Shown piece after piece: positions 6,735-14,954 of a DNA stretch of 25,595 nt. The notes beneath the pieces were generated by a model. That model was not told the origin of the DNA. It ran no database searches and saw nothing but the letters and a program-made list of their open reading frames with translations. Position numbers and translations under genes: made by a program. This DNA is from an uncultured Bacteroidales bacterium (GTDB lineage: Bacteria > Bacteroidota > Bacteroidia > Bacteroidales > Bacteroidaceae): contig CALCYA010000031.1 of the NCBI GenBank assembly GCA_937906165.1, positions 1 through 25,595 of the forward strand, read 5' to 3'. The number at the start of each line of letters is the position of its first letter. Position 1 is the stretch's first letter.

Positions 6735-8759
6735 ATGAAAAGAATATTTATCTGCACAGCCTTGGCAGTGAGCCTGGGCGCATGCACAACAAACGAGACT
6801 ATGGAGACAAAATTGATGGCGAACCTGGACACTACCCAGGACCCTGGTACCGATTTTTTCCGTTACGCTACCGGCGGTTGGCTGGACGCAAACCCACTGA
6901 CCGACGAGTATGCACGCTACGGACAGTTCGACGCACTGCGTGAGAAGAGCCGCGAGCAGCTCAAGGAACTTGTACTTGAGCAGGCTGCCAAAGAGAGCGA
7001 GCCGGGCAGCAACGCACAGAAGGTCGGCGACCTCTACAAGATGGTAATGGACAGCACCACACGTAACGCACAGGGTGTTGAGCCTGTAAAGCCATTGATG
7101 GACGAAGTCGCTGCGCTGAAGGACAAGAGTGAGATTATCCCCCTTATGGCAAGGAATACACGTGTAGGTATCGGCGGTTTCTTCGGTACAGGTATCGGCA
7201 CCGATATCATGGACAGCAACAGCAACCAGCTCGGCCTATATCAGGGTGGCCTCTCACTCCCCGAAAAAGAGTACTACAGCGACAATGACGAGATCACACT
7301 CAACATCCGCGCAAAATTCCAGGAGTATGTTGTCAACATGTTCAAACTGCACGGATTCGAGGCTGCTGCAGCACAGAAGAAGATGGAGGCTGTGATGGCA
7401 ATCGAGACACGTATCGCAGCAAAGCACCTGAGCCGTGTAGAGCGTCGCAACCCGTTGAACAGCTACCACAAGATGACATACGCAGAGCTCAAGAGCACTA
7501 TCCCCGGAATCAACTGGGACGAGTACTACAGCATCCTGGGTATCAACGGCATAGAGGTTCTTAACCTTGCACACCCCGAGGCTATCAAGGAGGTTGCGGC
7601 TATCATCGCCGACACTCCGCTGGATGACCTCAAGGCATACCTCGAGTGGAGAGTCATCCGTTCTACATCGAACGAGCTTACCGACGACATCGAGGCCGAG
7701 ACATTCGCATTCTACGGCACAGTATTGAGCGGAAAGAAGGTACAGCAGCCACGTTGGAAGCGTGCCGTGTCAACCGTTGACGGTGCACTGGGCGACATCA
7801 TCGGCGAACTTTATGTTGCAAAGCACTTCCCCCCTGCAGCAAAGGAGCGCATGACACAGCTTGTAAAGAACCTTCAGGTGGCTCTTGGCGAGCGCATCGA
7901 CGCACAGGAGTGGATGAGCGAGGAGACAAAGAAGGCTGCTCACGAGAAGCTGAACACATTCACTGTAAAGATAGGTTACCCCGACAAGTGGGACGACTAC
8001 AGCGGTCTTGTCATAGACCCTGCGCTCAGCTATGCCGAGAACTGCCGCAGAATGTCGGAGTTCGGTTGGAACAAGCATGTCAACGAGAAGTGGGGCAAGC
8101 CTGTTGACCGCGAGGAGTGGCACATGACACCACAGACCGTGAACGCATATTACAACCCTACAACAAACGAGATATGTTTCCCCGCAGGTATTCTCCAGTA
8201 CCCGTTCTTTGACATGGATGAGGATGATGCGTTCAACTATGGTGCCATCGGCGTTGTTATCGGCCATGAGATGACCCACGGCTTCGACGACCAGGGCCGT
8301 CAGTTCGACAAGGATGGCAACTTCGCCAACTGGTGGACCGACGAGGATGCAGCCAAGTTCAACGAGCGCACACAGGTTATCGTGGACTTCTTCGACAAGA
8401 TCGAGGTTCTCCCCGGCCTCAACGCAAACGGCAAGCTCACATTGGGTGAGAACATTGCCGACCATGGTGGTTTGATGATCTCTATGCAGGCATTCAAGAA
8501 CGCTACAAAGGAGAACCCTCTGCCTGTAATCAACGGCTTCACACCCGAGCAGCGCTTCTACCTCTCTTACTCAGGCGTCTGGGCAGGCCACGTGCGTGAC
8601 GAGGAGATACGCAACCTCACAAAGAGCGACGTACACTCACTCGCACGCTGGAGAGTAAACGGCACACTCCCCCACATCGACGACTGGTACACTGCATTCG
8701 GCATCACAGAGGAGAGCCCCATGTTCGTACCACAGGAGGAGCGTCTGGATGTTTGGTAA
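6735..8759 (+). CDS. pepO: M13 family (neprilysin/PepO-like) zinc endopeptidase lipoprotein
   Basis: A 674-residue M13 metallopeptidase, normal length for the family. The N terminus is a lipoprotein signal with lipobox LGAC (Cys17), so the mature enzyme is anchored in the envelope. The zinc-binding HExxH is HEMTH at 511-515, and the third ligand is in ENIAD (Glu572, with Asp576), the ExxxD motif of M13. The upstream VNAYYNP segment is the substrate-binding NAYY motif, and the protein ends in DVW as many relatives do. M13 enzymes cut oligopeptides at the amino side of hydrophobic residues; here it probably degrades peptides in the periplasm or at the surface. It follows the ABC-F gene by 69 nt with no obvious terminator, so co-transcription is likely. 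The gene symbol is by family only. Confidence 0.95.
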   Translation: MKRIFICTALAVSLGACTTNETMETKLMANLDTTQDPGTDFFRYATGGWLDANPLTDEYARYGQFDALREKSREQLKELVLEQAAKESEPGSNAQKVGDLYKMVMDSTTRNAQGVEPVKPLMDEVAALKDKSEIIPLMARNTRVGIGGFFGTGIGTDIMDSNSNQLGLYQGGLSLPEKEYYSDNDEITLNIRAKFQEYVVNMFKLHGFEAAAAQKKMEAVMAIETRIAAKHLSRVERRNPLNSYHKMTYAELKSTIPGINWDEYYSILGINGIEVLNLAHPEAIKEVAAIIADTPLDDLKAYLEWRVIRSTSNELTDDIEAETFAFYGTVLSGKKVQQPRWKRAVSTVDGALGDIIGELYVAKHFPPAAKERMTQLVKNLQVALGERIDAQEWMSEETKKAAHEKLNTFTVKIGYPDKWDDYSGLVIDPALSYAENCRRMSEFGWNKHVNEKWGKPVDREEWHMTPQTVNAYYNPTTNEICFPAGILQYPFFDMDEDDAFNYGAIGVVIGHEMTHGFDDQGRQFDKDGNFANWWTDEDAAKFNERTQVIVDFFDKIEVLPGLNANGKLTLGENIADHGGLMISMQAFKNATKENPLPVINGFTPEQRFYLSYSGVWAGHVRDEEIRNLTKSDVHSLARWRVNGTLPHIDDWYTAFGITEESPMFVPQEERLDVW

Positions 8760-8818
8760 AATAAGAAAGGAGAAATAAAAAAGGAGAAAGGAGAAACTTT
8801 CAGTTTTCAGTTTATACA

Positions 8819-9694
8819 ATGCCAATAAAAGTACCAGCCGGATTGCCGGCTCTGCAAGCAGTTATTGACGAAGGAAACGCGGTAGAAATCCTTGAGAAGA
8901 CTACCGCGCGCACCCTTCGCATAGCACTGCTGAATATAATGCCCATGAAGGAGACCACCGAAGCCGACTTCATTCGTCTGCTTGCCACATCGGACGAGGA
9001 GATAGAGCTCACGCTTATGAAACTCGACACCCACACGCCCAAGCATGCAAGCCCCGAGCACATGAGCAACTACTACCGTGGGTTCAATGAACTTAAAGGC
9101 GAGCACTTTGACGGACTTATAATAACCGGTGCCCCCATTGAAAAGATTGAATACGAGGAGGTCACCTATTGGCCCGAGCTATGCACAATCTTCAATTGGG
9201 CAAAGGAGCATGTCACCTCTACTCTCTTCATCTGTTGGGCAGCCCAGGCAGGGCTGTACCAGAGGTTCGGCATCCAGAAACATCTGCTACCGAAAAAGAT
9301 GTTCGGCATATTCCCGCACACAATTGCCCGTCCCGGGCTACCTCTGTTCCGTGGCTTTGACAGCACTATATACGTGCCTCACAGCCGCCACACCGAACTG
9401 CACCGCGAGGATATCGTCGCCTGCGACAGGATTGAGTTGCTCTCGGAGAGTGATATCTCCGGGGTGTACATAATGCAGGAAAAGGAGACGCGTGATTTCT
9501 TCATAACAGGGCACTCCGAGTATGCACTTTACACACTCGACGGAGAGTACAAGCGCGATGTTTCAAAAGGGTTGCCAATTGAACTGCCGCTGAACTACTA
9601 CCGCGACAATGACCCTGCCAACGAGCCTGTCAACCTGTGGCAACACACAGCACGCAAGCTCTTCGGCAACTGGCTGAAATATTATTGCAAATAA
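8819..9694 (+). CDS. metA: Homoserine O-acyltransferase MetA, predicted acetyl-CoA specific
   Basis: A 291-residue MetA-family enzyme catalysing acylation of homoserine, the first committed step of methionine synthesis. The N terminus MPIKVP is typical and fixes the start. The catalytic Cys139 lies in FICWAAQAG, and the His232/Glu234 pair in TGHSEYA completes the triad. E. coli MetA has Gly111, five residues into GAPLG, and uses succinyl-CoA; the aligned residue here is Glu108 (GAPIE). Glu at that position is known to favour acetyl-CoA, so this is probably a homoserine O-acetyltransferase despite the usual succinyltransferase label. It follows the M13 gene by 59 nt; the gap holds three AAGGAGAAA-like words, the last too far from the ATG to be an ideal ribosome binding site. 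Its stop codon lies inside the terminator stem. Confidence 0.95.
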   Translation: MPIKVPAGLPALQAVIDEGNAVEILEKTTARTLRIALLNIMPMKETTEADFIRLLATSDEEIELTLMKLDTHTPKHASPEHMSNYYRGFNELKGEHFDGLIITGAPIEKIEYEEVTYWPELCTIFNWAKEHVTSTLFICWAAQAGLYQRFGIQKHLLPKKMFGIFPHTIARPGLPLFRGFDSTIYVPHSRHTELHREDIVACDRIELLSESDISGVYIMQEKETRDFFITGHSEYALYTLDGEYKRDVSKGLPIELPLNYYRDNDPANEPVNLWQHTARKLFGNWLKYYCK

Positions 9695-9726
9695 TAATGG
9701 CGACCGAAAGGTCGCCATTATTATTT
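9689..9726. terminator. metA terminator with 17-bp stem and GAAA tetraloop
   Basis: The arms 9689-9705 and 9710-9726 pair perfectly around the stable loop GAAA (9706-9709); the GC core is ggcgacc/ggtcgcc. The metA stop codon (9692-9694) is within the left arm, and the right arm ends in T-rich sequence. It probably ends the ABC-F/M13/metA unit, and its symmetry could also serve transcripts from the convergent sppA side. Confidence 0.8.
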
Positions 9727-9924
9727 AACGTGAGTTCGATATAAGCTAAATCAAATCGCGAACCTGTCATCCCGACAGAGCGTAGCGACGAGGGATCTCT
9801 GAATCCGCGAATAATGAGATTCCTCACACAAGGTTGACTTTGGCCCCTACGGGCGTCGATCTTCGATTCGGAATGACAAAATACGCTAAATTTTAGTATA
9901 AATTCTTGTATCGAACTCACGTTA
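9726..9924. mobile_element. MITE-like palindromic element, 199 bp, no coding capacity
   Basis: The ends are terminal inverted repeats: taacgtgagttcgata (9726-9741) is the exact reverse complement of 9909-9924, extending to 20 bp with one mismatch. The element begins and ends with TA, as expected for elements that duplicate a TA target (IS630/Tc1-mariner type). Two more nested inverted repeats lie inside: TGTCATCCCGA (9765-9775) with TCGGAATGACA (9868-9878), and GGGATCTC (9792-9799) with GAGATTCC (9816-9823), each with one mismatch. It sits exactly between the metA terminator and the sppA stop codon (2 nt away). Origin by transposition is inference; an alternative is a palindromic repeat retained as a convergent terminator. 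Confidence 0.55.
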
Positions 9925-9925
9925 T

Positions 9926-11692
9926 TTATCTGATGTTCAGATCAAACGGCACACGTGCCTGGATGGGGGCTATGTTCTGTATGTTACGGACAAACCTGAT
10001 GCAATCATAGTATTCGCCCATTGTCTCACGGAGCGCACTCTCCATATAATCCTTATCGTCACCCTCAAGGAGTTTTGTCATAAAGTCGCTTTCTGCAGGA
10101 TAAGATGCCACGTTATACTTACTTACCTCGGCCATACGCGCTGCAATCTCTATAGCCTTGTCAAGATCACCGATCTCATCCACAAGCCCCAGTTCCTTGG
10201 CCTTGCTACCTGTCCACACACGTCCCTGACCAATCTTGTCAATATCCTCTACGCTCATCTTACGGCCATCGGCACAACGTTTCAGGAAGAGGTCATAACC
10301 GTCATTGACATAGTTCTGCAGTATAGCGCTCTCTTCGGGATTGAATGGACGTGACTGAGAGCCCAAGTCGGCCAGTCTGTTGGTCTTCACGACATCAAAA
10401 TCAAGGCCTATCTTCTCTTTAAGCAATTTCTCGGCAACCGGGATCATACCGAAAATACCGATAGAACCTGTAAGGGTAGTACTGTTGGCAACAATGCAGT
10501 CAGCAGCACATGAGATGTAATAACCACCCGACGCCGCATAATCACCCATTGATACAACCACCGGTTTGACAGCACTCAGCATATCCACCTCACGCCATAT
10601 CTGCTCTGAGCCGTATGCACTGCCACCCGGAGAGTTCACGCGGAGCACAACAGCCTTCACATTGGAATCCTCACGCAACTCGCGCAGTTCCTTGATTACC
10701 TTTTTGGAGTTTATACCCTCATCTACAGATGTAGAGCTGTCAATATCGCCAACAGCGTAATATACAGCAATCTCCCCTTCACCTGCATCCTTAATGATAT
10801 CATCAATCTTTATCTTTTCCTTCACATCCTCCAATGTAGCAACCTCCAGTTTATCGTCATAACCTATTCCGACAAGACCTTTCAGATAATCCAATACTCC
10901 ATCCTTGTAAAGCAGGGTGTCGGCCAAACCGCACTCCACATACTCCTCGGCCTGACAGAAGTCCATATATCTGTCGGCATACTCATTCAATTTCCCGGCA
11001 TCAATGCCACGCGACTGCGACACAGCATTCACGACATCATTCCAGATAGAAGCGAGATACTCGGTAACCTGCTCGCGGTTGGCATCGCTCATCTCTGTTG
11101 CGATGAACGGCTCCACTGCCGACTTGTATGTTCCCACCTTGAATATCTGCATTTCTACGCCCACCTTTTCAAGAAGGTCCTTGAAGAATATCGGTTGGGA
11201 AGCCAGGCCGTGCCATGAGATGCTGCCTTCGGGATTCACAATGACTTTGTCTGCAACTGAAGCCAGGTAGTACAGCCACTGTGAATACTGGTCGCCATAA
11301 GCAACCACGAATTTCCCGCTCTCCTTGAACGAAGCAAGTTCGCCACGGATCTCTTCAAGTGAGGCAAACTGAATCTCCATCATACCTGCCTGCAGGTATA
11401 TACCCTTTATATCAGGGTTATTCTTCGCCTCCTTGATGGAAGCAATCACATCCTCGAGCCCGTAAGAGTTCAACCCGCCATTCATCAGCGAAGCGAGAGG
11501 ATTGTCATCGGCACGTTCGCCGAATGTACCGTCAAGGTCCAACATCAGGACAGAGTTCTCCTTGATTCCTTTGTCTTCGCCACCCATTGATGTTACAGCG
11601 CCTATCAATGAAACCAGCACGAATACAAATAAAATACCGGCAATTATGATACCTGCCACACATGCCAGCATCGTTTTAAAAAAAGATTTCAT
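9926..11692 (-). CDS. sppA: Signal peptide peptidase SppA, 67K type (S49 serine protease)
   Basis: A 588-residue double-domain S49 peptidase, similar in length to E. coli SppA. One N-terminal membrane anchor (about residues 11-34) leaves the rest in the periplasm. The N-terminal half supplies the general base Lys190 in YKSAVEPF, matching E. coli Lys209. The C-terminal half supplies the nucleophile Ser388 in MGDYAASGGYY, matching Ser409. NSPGGSAYGSE (353-363) is the conserved strand region before it. The enzyme forms a dome-shaped oligomer and degrades leftover signal peptides and other membrane-associated peptides. It is the last gene of a minus-strand cluster, 48 nt after the rhodanese gene, with no clear promoter or terminator in the gap. 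Its association with an SPFH gene is discussed in the findings. Confidence 0.95.
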   Translation of the reverse strand: MKSFFKTMLACVAGIIIAGILFVFVLVSLIGAVTSMGGEDKGIKENSVLMLDLDGTFGERADDNPLASLMNGGLNSYGLEDVIASIKEAKNNPDIKGIYLQAGMMEIQFASLEEIRGELASFKESGKFVVAYGDQYSQWLYYLASVADKVIVNPEGSISWHGLASQPIFFKDLLEKVGVEMQIFKVGTYKSAVEPFIATEMSDANREQVTEYLASIWNDVVNAVSQSRGIDAGKLNEYADRYMDFCQAEEYVECGLADTLLYKDGVLDYLKGLVGIGYDDKLEVATLEDVKEKIKIDDIIKDAGEGEIAVYYAVGDIDSSTSVDEGINSKKVIKELRELREDSNVKAVVLRVNSPGGSAYGSEQIWREVDMLSAVKPVVVSMGDYAASGGYYISCAADCIVANSTTLTGSIGIFGMIPVAEKLLKEKIGLDFDVVKTNRLADLGSQSRPFNPEESAILQNYVNDGYDLFLKRCADGRKMSVEDIDKIGQGRVWTGSKAKELGLVDEIGDLDKAIEIAARMAEVSKYNVASYPAESDFMTKLLEGDDKDYMESALRETMGEYYDCIRFVRNIQNIAPIQARVPFDLNIR

Positions 11693-11740
11693 TATTGTAA
11701 TTCTAATTAATTGTTGTATATATCTTTATAACAATGGTCA

Positions 11741-12154
11741 TCATCTGCCCGATTCCACCCAGGCCTTATACCCATTATCAAGTTCCACCACATTATAGCC
11801 CATCAGGGAAAGCATTTTCGCAGCATCCTTACTACGGTTTCCGCTACGGCAATAGACCGCTACGGTATATGCCTTGTCCAGCTCTTTGGAAGCATCCTCG
11901 CCGAAGTGTCCTGTCATCACATCAATGTTGACACTGCCCGGTATGTTGCCCTCCTCGAACTCCTGCGGAGTGCGCACGTCAACAAGCTGTACCCCGGGCC
12001 TGGAGATTGAATCGGCAAAAGCCTCGACAGACACCGAAGAGACCTCCCCTTGGCCCTGCACACTCTTCTCAAGCGAGCACATGCAGGAGACAAAGAGCAA
12101 CGGCAAGAACAACAAATATAAGTATCTGCATCTGACAATTCTGTTTGTATCCAT
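11741..12154 (-). CDS. Rhodanese-like lipoprotein
   Basis: A single-domain rhodanese of 137 residues. Residues 1-23 form a lipoprotein signal ending in LFVSC (Cys24 lipidated), so the domain is held on the periplasmic side of a membrane. The rhodanese fold spans about 38-135, with the DVRTPQEFEEGNIPGSVNID strand-loop (59-78) and active-site loop CRSGNRS (Cys102 as persulfide-forming residue). Three consecutive ATGs (12160, 12157, 12154) overlap the stop of the upstream gene. AGGAG at about 12167-12163 touches the first ATG and is ideally spaced (6 nt) for the third, so 12154 is chosen. The overlap suggests translational coupling with the SPFH gene. Thiosulfate or persulfide transfer is the family activity; the partner here is unknown. 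Confidence 0.9.
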   Translation of the reverse strand: MDTNRIVRCRYLYLLFLPLLFVSCMCSLEKSVQGQGEVSSVSVEAFADSISRPGVQLVDVRTPQEFEEGNIPGSVNIDVMTGHFGEDASKELDKAYTVAVYCRSGNRSKDAAKMLSLMGYNVVELDNGYKAWVESGR

Positions 12155-12156
12155 CA

Positions 12157-12981
12157 TCATCTCCTTACATTCCACATTTTGTTTGTACCGTCGGCATTGA
12201 ACAGCACGTCGATGTTGGCACCGTTCTTGTCCTTGATGATTTCCCACGCACGGAGCTGGATAAACTGGTCTGTTGTAAGACCGAGCTCCTCCTGATAGGC
12301 CTTGTCGGCGATAGCGCGCTGGCGCTCGGCGGCCTCGCGTGCCACAAGCATCTCACGCTTCGACTCCTCGGTGCGCTTTGCCTGTGTTGCGGCAGCCGTT
12401 GCATCCATCTCGGCCTTCTGGCGCTCGTTGGGGATAGCACGACCGACAACGACATTAACCACATCTATGGGCAACTCGCCCTGCTTTGAACTTAGCATGG
12501 CAATGTAGCTCTGCATGTCGTTCTTGACAAAGAGGTTTATGGAATCGAGCACCTCGCGGTTACTCATGAGGTCAAAAGGTCCATACTTTGATATGTAACC
12601 GCGCACAGTGTTGCGGTAGACCTCCTTGATGACAGAACTATACCAGTTGACACCATAGTTCTTTACAAGCACAGGCGACATATTGTCCTTAACCTGCAAC
12701 TGAATCTGTGTATTGAAGTCGAGCAGAGTGTTATCGTTTGATGTTGCATCGTCAAGGTCTTCATCATATGCCTGCGGCAACATATTCACAATGACATAGT
12801 CTGTTGAGAGCCATGTATATTCCAGACCTGTCTCTACAGGTGTCATATCTACACCACCGGTACCGAAAACCCAAGGTTTATGTACCTTTACACCCTCTTC
12901 ACCGGCCTCAGGCGCAACAGTCGTACAACTGCCGAGCATAATACAAGAGCACAATACGCTCAATACAAAAATGTTTTTCAT
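12157..12981 (-). CDS. SPFH/band-7 family lipoprotein
   Basis: A 274-residue protein with lipoprotein signal MKNIFVLSVLCSCIMLGSC (Cys19), instead of the transmembrane hairpin usual in prohibitin/stomatin proteins. Residues about 40-195 look like an SPFH (band 7) domain: beta-rich first part, then helices and the strand LPIDVVNVVVGRAIP. From about 188 to 240 a helix very rich in Ala, Glu, Lys and Arg (AAATQAKRTEESKREMLVAR) corresponds to the coiled coil by which SPFH proteins oligomerise. The C-terminal part (LRAWEIIKDKNGANIDVLFN) matches the end of Bacteroidota prohibitin-like proteins. It lies 12 nt after the GntR gene and overlaps the rhodanese start. SPFH proteins build ring scaffolds that organise membranes and proteases; the function here is inferred from the family. 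Confidence 0.85.
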   Translation of the reverse strand: MKNIFVLSVLCSCIMLGSCTTVAPEAGEEGVKVHKPWVFGTGGVDMTPVETGLEYTWLSTDYVIVNMLPQAYDEDLDDATSNDNTLLDFNTQIQLQVKDNMSPVLVKNYGVNWYSSVIKEVYRNTVRGYISKYGPFDLMSNREVLDSINLFVKNDMQSYIAMLSSKQGELPIDVVNVVVGRAIPNERQKAEMDATAAATQAKRTEESKREMLVAREAAERQRAIADKAYQEELGLTTDQFIQLRAWEIIKDKNGANIDVLFNADGTNKMWNVRR

Positions 12982-12993
12982 AATATCCTGTTT

Positions 12994-13338
12994 TTATAGT
13001 AGTTTTATAAGTTCTTCTTTTGATATGCCAAGCATCCCGGCTTTAGCCTTGAACTGCGGCAACTCATTATTGATGAACTCCTTTTTCACGTTCTCCTTTA
13101 TACGCTCAACGGCTCCAAATTTTACAAAGTAGCCCATTCCACGTTTGTTGTATATTATCTCCTGCGATTCGAGCAGCTGATAAGAACGGACAATGGTGTT
13201 GGGATTCACGCCCACCAAAGCGCCCATTTCGCGTACCGAGGGGATACGCTCCTCCTCGGGCCACTCGCCACGCACTATCTTCTCCTGCATAAGGTCTACA
13301 TTCTGCAGATAGATGGGTTTATGTTCGTTATACTCCAT
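12994..13338 (-). CDS. GntR-family transcriptional regulator, YtrA type
   Basis: A 114-residue regulator. The GntR winged helix covers about 10-75: QEKIVRGEWPEEERIPSVRE, then the recognition helix in GVNPNTIVRSYQLLE and the wing GMGYFVKFG. The C-terminal extension of about 40 residues is too short for a FadR/HutC ligand domain and is the two-helix dimerisation tail of the YtrA subfamily. YtrA-type regulators usually control an adjacent ABC transporter. Here the ATPase and permease genes lie immediately upstream in the same operon, with 13 nt between permease and regulator. Autoregulation at the operon promoter through the dyad at 14955-14976 is the likely circuit. The inducing signal is unknown. 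Confidence 0.92.
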   Translation of the reverse strand: MEYNEHKPIYLQNVDLMQEKIVRGEWPEEERIPSVREMGALVGVNPNTIVRSYQLLESQEIIYNKRGMGYFVKFGAVERIKENVKKEFINNELPQFKAKAGMLGISKEELIKLL

Positions 13339-13351
13339 AATAAGAAACTTC

Positions 13352-14146
13352 TCAATAATTTACTTTCTTGATGCGGAAATAGGTAATGACCAATGTCACA
13401 GCGATAACGGCCATGTAGTACAGAGTTGTCAAGCAATTGTAGAGAGCCATAACCTCATCCGGTGTATGCGCGTTGAAGAAACGTTCAAAACTGCGAGCGA
13501 GTTCCATCCAGAACTCCTGGTCTGTACACTGCACAAATATAATCATAACGAAAGTGGAGAGGAAACCCAATGCCATATTAAACAATACAGTCTTGATAAT
13601 CTTGTTCTTACGGAAGATTGAATTGAACATCATAGCAACAGTTATTGATGATACAGATGCCATTGCAATACTGCCGACAGGTGCATCATATTCATCAAAA
13701 ACAAACTCAAAGGAACTCTCAAACGGATTGTAGAAATAGAATTGCAGGAACTCTCCTATGCCGATGGACGAAAGGGCATAGAGCACCGCATCGGCAAGGG
13801 TCAGTGACACGTACACGGCCACCGGAACAACAACTATTGATACCAGAGTCATTGAGAGCAGCTTCTCGAGCGTGCTTGCGGGTATCATTGCATAGCTGTA
13901 CCCCTTTTTCCTGTTGTTCATATCCTTGTATATGAAATAGGGCGAAAGGAATATCGCAAGTGTGTAAAGGACTGATATAATATCTGTCCTGTCGCGTAGC
14001 GGAAAATCCAATGCTATCGTAAGCATCCATGCAGCGAATAATACACTCGAGAAGACAATGAGTCCTTTCATATAACGTGGCAGGTAGTTCCTGCACTCAT
14101 AGACAAAGAGTTTGCCGAAACGGCCGAAATCAAATATATCGTTCAT
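13352..14146 (-). CDS. ABC transporter permease-like membrane protein (six TM)
   Basis: A 264-residue integral membrane protein with about six hydrophobic segments, near residues 28-46, 56-73, 97-125, 157-177, 184-206 and 238-257. It has no signal peptide and no recognisable enzymatic motif. It sits 6 nt downstream of the ABC ATPase gene and 13 nt before the GntR gene, the arrangement of ABC-2-type exporters under YtrA-type control. The long third hydrophobic stretch and the loop at about 126-156, rich in aromatic and acidic residues, are the only notable features. Substrate is unknown. Assignment as the membrane subunit rests on topology and context more than on sequence motifs. Confidence 0.85.
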   Translation of the reverse strand: MNDIFDFGRFGKLFVYECRNYLPRYMKGLIVFSSVLFAAWMLTIALDFPLRDRTDIISVLYTLAIFLSPYFIYKDMNNRKKGYSYAMIPASTLEKLLSMTLVSIVVVPVAVYVSLTLADAVLYALSSIGIGEFLQFYFYNPFESSFEFVFDEYDAPVGSIAMASVSSITVAMMFNSIFRKNKIIKTVLFNMALGFLSTFVMIIFVQCTDQEFWMELARSFERFFNAHTPDEVMALYNCLTTLYYMAVIAVTLVITYFRIKKVNY

Positions 14147-14152
14147 AATCCT

Positions 14153-14953
14153 TTACTTTTTAGAGTTGATGTAATTGAACAGGAGCTCGATGTTTATGCG
14201 GCTCTCCTCGCCCGTATTGTTCTTGCTGATTGAGCAGCAGCCTCCGAGGCCGGGCTCAACATAAAGTGCATCGGCAGGGGCATTCACCGAAATGTCGAAA
14301 AGATACTCGCTCTGTATCTCGCTCACGCTCTTGTCAAGCAGCACTGCCTGCTTGTCAAGGATCATGATATGGTCAAGCAGATTCTCCACATCCCTCACCT
14401 GATGGGTGGAAATGATGATTGTGCGGTTGTCGTCCATGGCGGCAGCAACCATCTTGCGGAACTCCGCCTTGCTTGGGATATCAAGACCGTTGGTAGGCTC
14501 GTCAAGGAACAGATAATCGGTCTTCAAAGAGAGTGCCAGGGCAAGGATTGCTCTCTTGCGTTGTCCCAACGAGAGAGAGGTGAACTTGCGGTCGGCATCA
14601 ATCTCGAACTCGGACAGCAGACGTGAAAACAGAGTGTTGTCATAATTGGGATAGAACTGCGATACCCCGGCTGCATAGTTCCTTATAGTCATATCAGGAC
14701 CCTCGAAATCCTCGGGGACATAATATATCTTAGACAAGAAACTCGGCTTGCGACCGGCAGGCGAGCAACCGTCGATATCAATCGTGCCCTGCTTTGTTGT
14801 AAGCAAGCCACATAACAACTTGAACATAGTGCTCTTACCCACACCATTGGCTCCGAGCAATCCGTATATTCTACCCTGCTCAAAGGTGGTACTTATATCG
14901 TCGAGCACCTTATCCTTGGAATAAGAAAATGATAAATTCTTGACCTCAATCAT
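14153..14953 (-). CDS. ABC transporter ATP-binding protein
   Basis: A 266-residue ATPase subunit of an ABC-2-like exporter. Walker A is GANGVGKST (34-42), the signature is the variant LSLGQRKR, Walker B is YLFLDEPTNGLD, and the switch histidine is in IISTHQ. The C-terminal part, about 60 residues past the nucleotide-binding core, is poorly conserved. It is the first gene of the minus-strand cluster, preceded by a near-consensus promoter (14979-15011) and a short leader of about 20 nt, and followed by its permease after 6 nt. It should energise the permease at 13352-14146. Homologous pairs under GntR/YtrA control respond to cell-envelope stress in Firmicutes; the same role here is inference. 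Confidence 0.95.
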   Translation of the reverse strand: MIEVKNLSFSYSKDKVLDDISTTFEQGRIYGLLGANGVGKSTMFKLLCGLLTTKQGTIDIDGCSPAGRKPSFLSKIYYVPEDFEGPDMTIRNYAAGVSQFYPNYDNTLFSRLLSEFEIDADRKFTSLSLGQRKRAILALALSLKTDYLFLDEPTNGLDIPSKAEFRKMVAAAMDDNRTIIISTHQVRDVENLLDHIMILDKQAVLLDKSVSEIQSEYLFDISVNAPADALYVEPGLGGCCSISKNNTGEESRINIELLFNYINSKK

Positions 14954-14954
14954 A

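Noticed and set aside
7770..8465. Minus-strand open frame of 231 codons inside the M13 peptidase gene
   Set aside because: It overlaps the zinc-site region of a full-length conserved enzyme and has no independent features.
8760..8818. SAM-type riboswitch before metA
   Set aside because: The gap is only 59 nt, purine-rich with AAGGAGAAA words, and shows no conserved pseudoknot or stem arrangement.
12155..12247. Upstream extension of the rhodanese protein to an ATG at 12247
   Set aside because: The extension (start MGNHQGQERC) reads out of frame through the end of the SPFH gene, while the lipoprotein signal and the AGGAG site fit the ATG at 12154.
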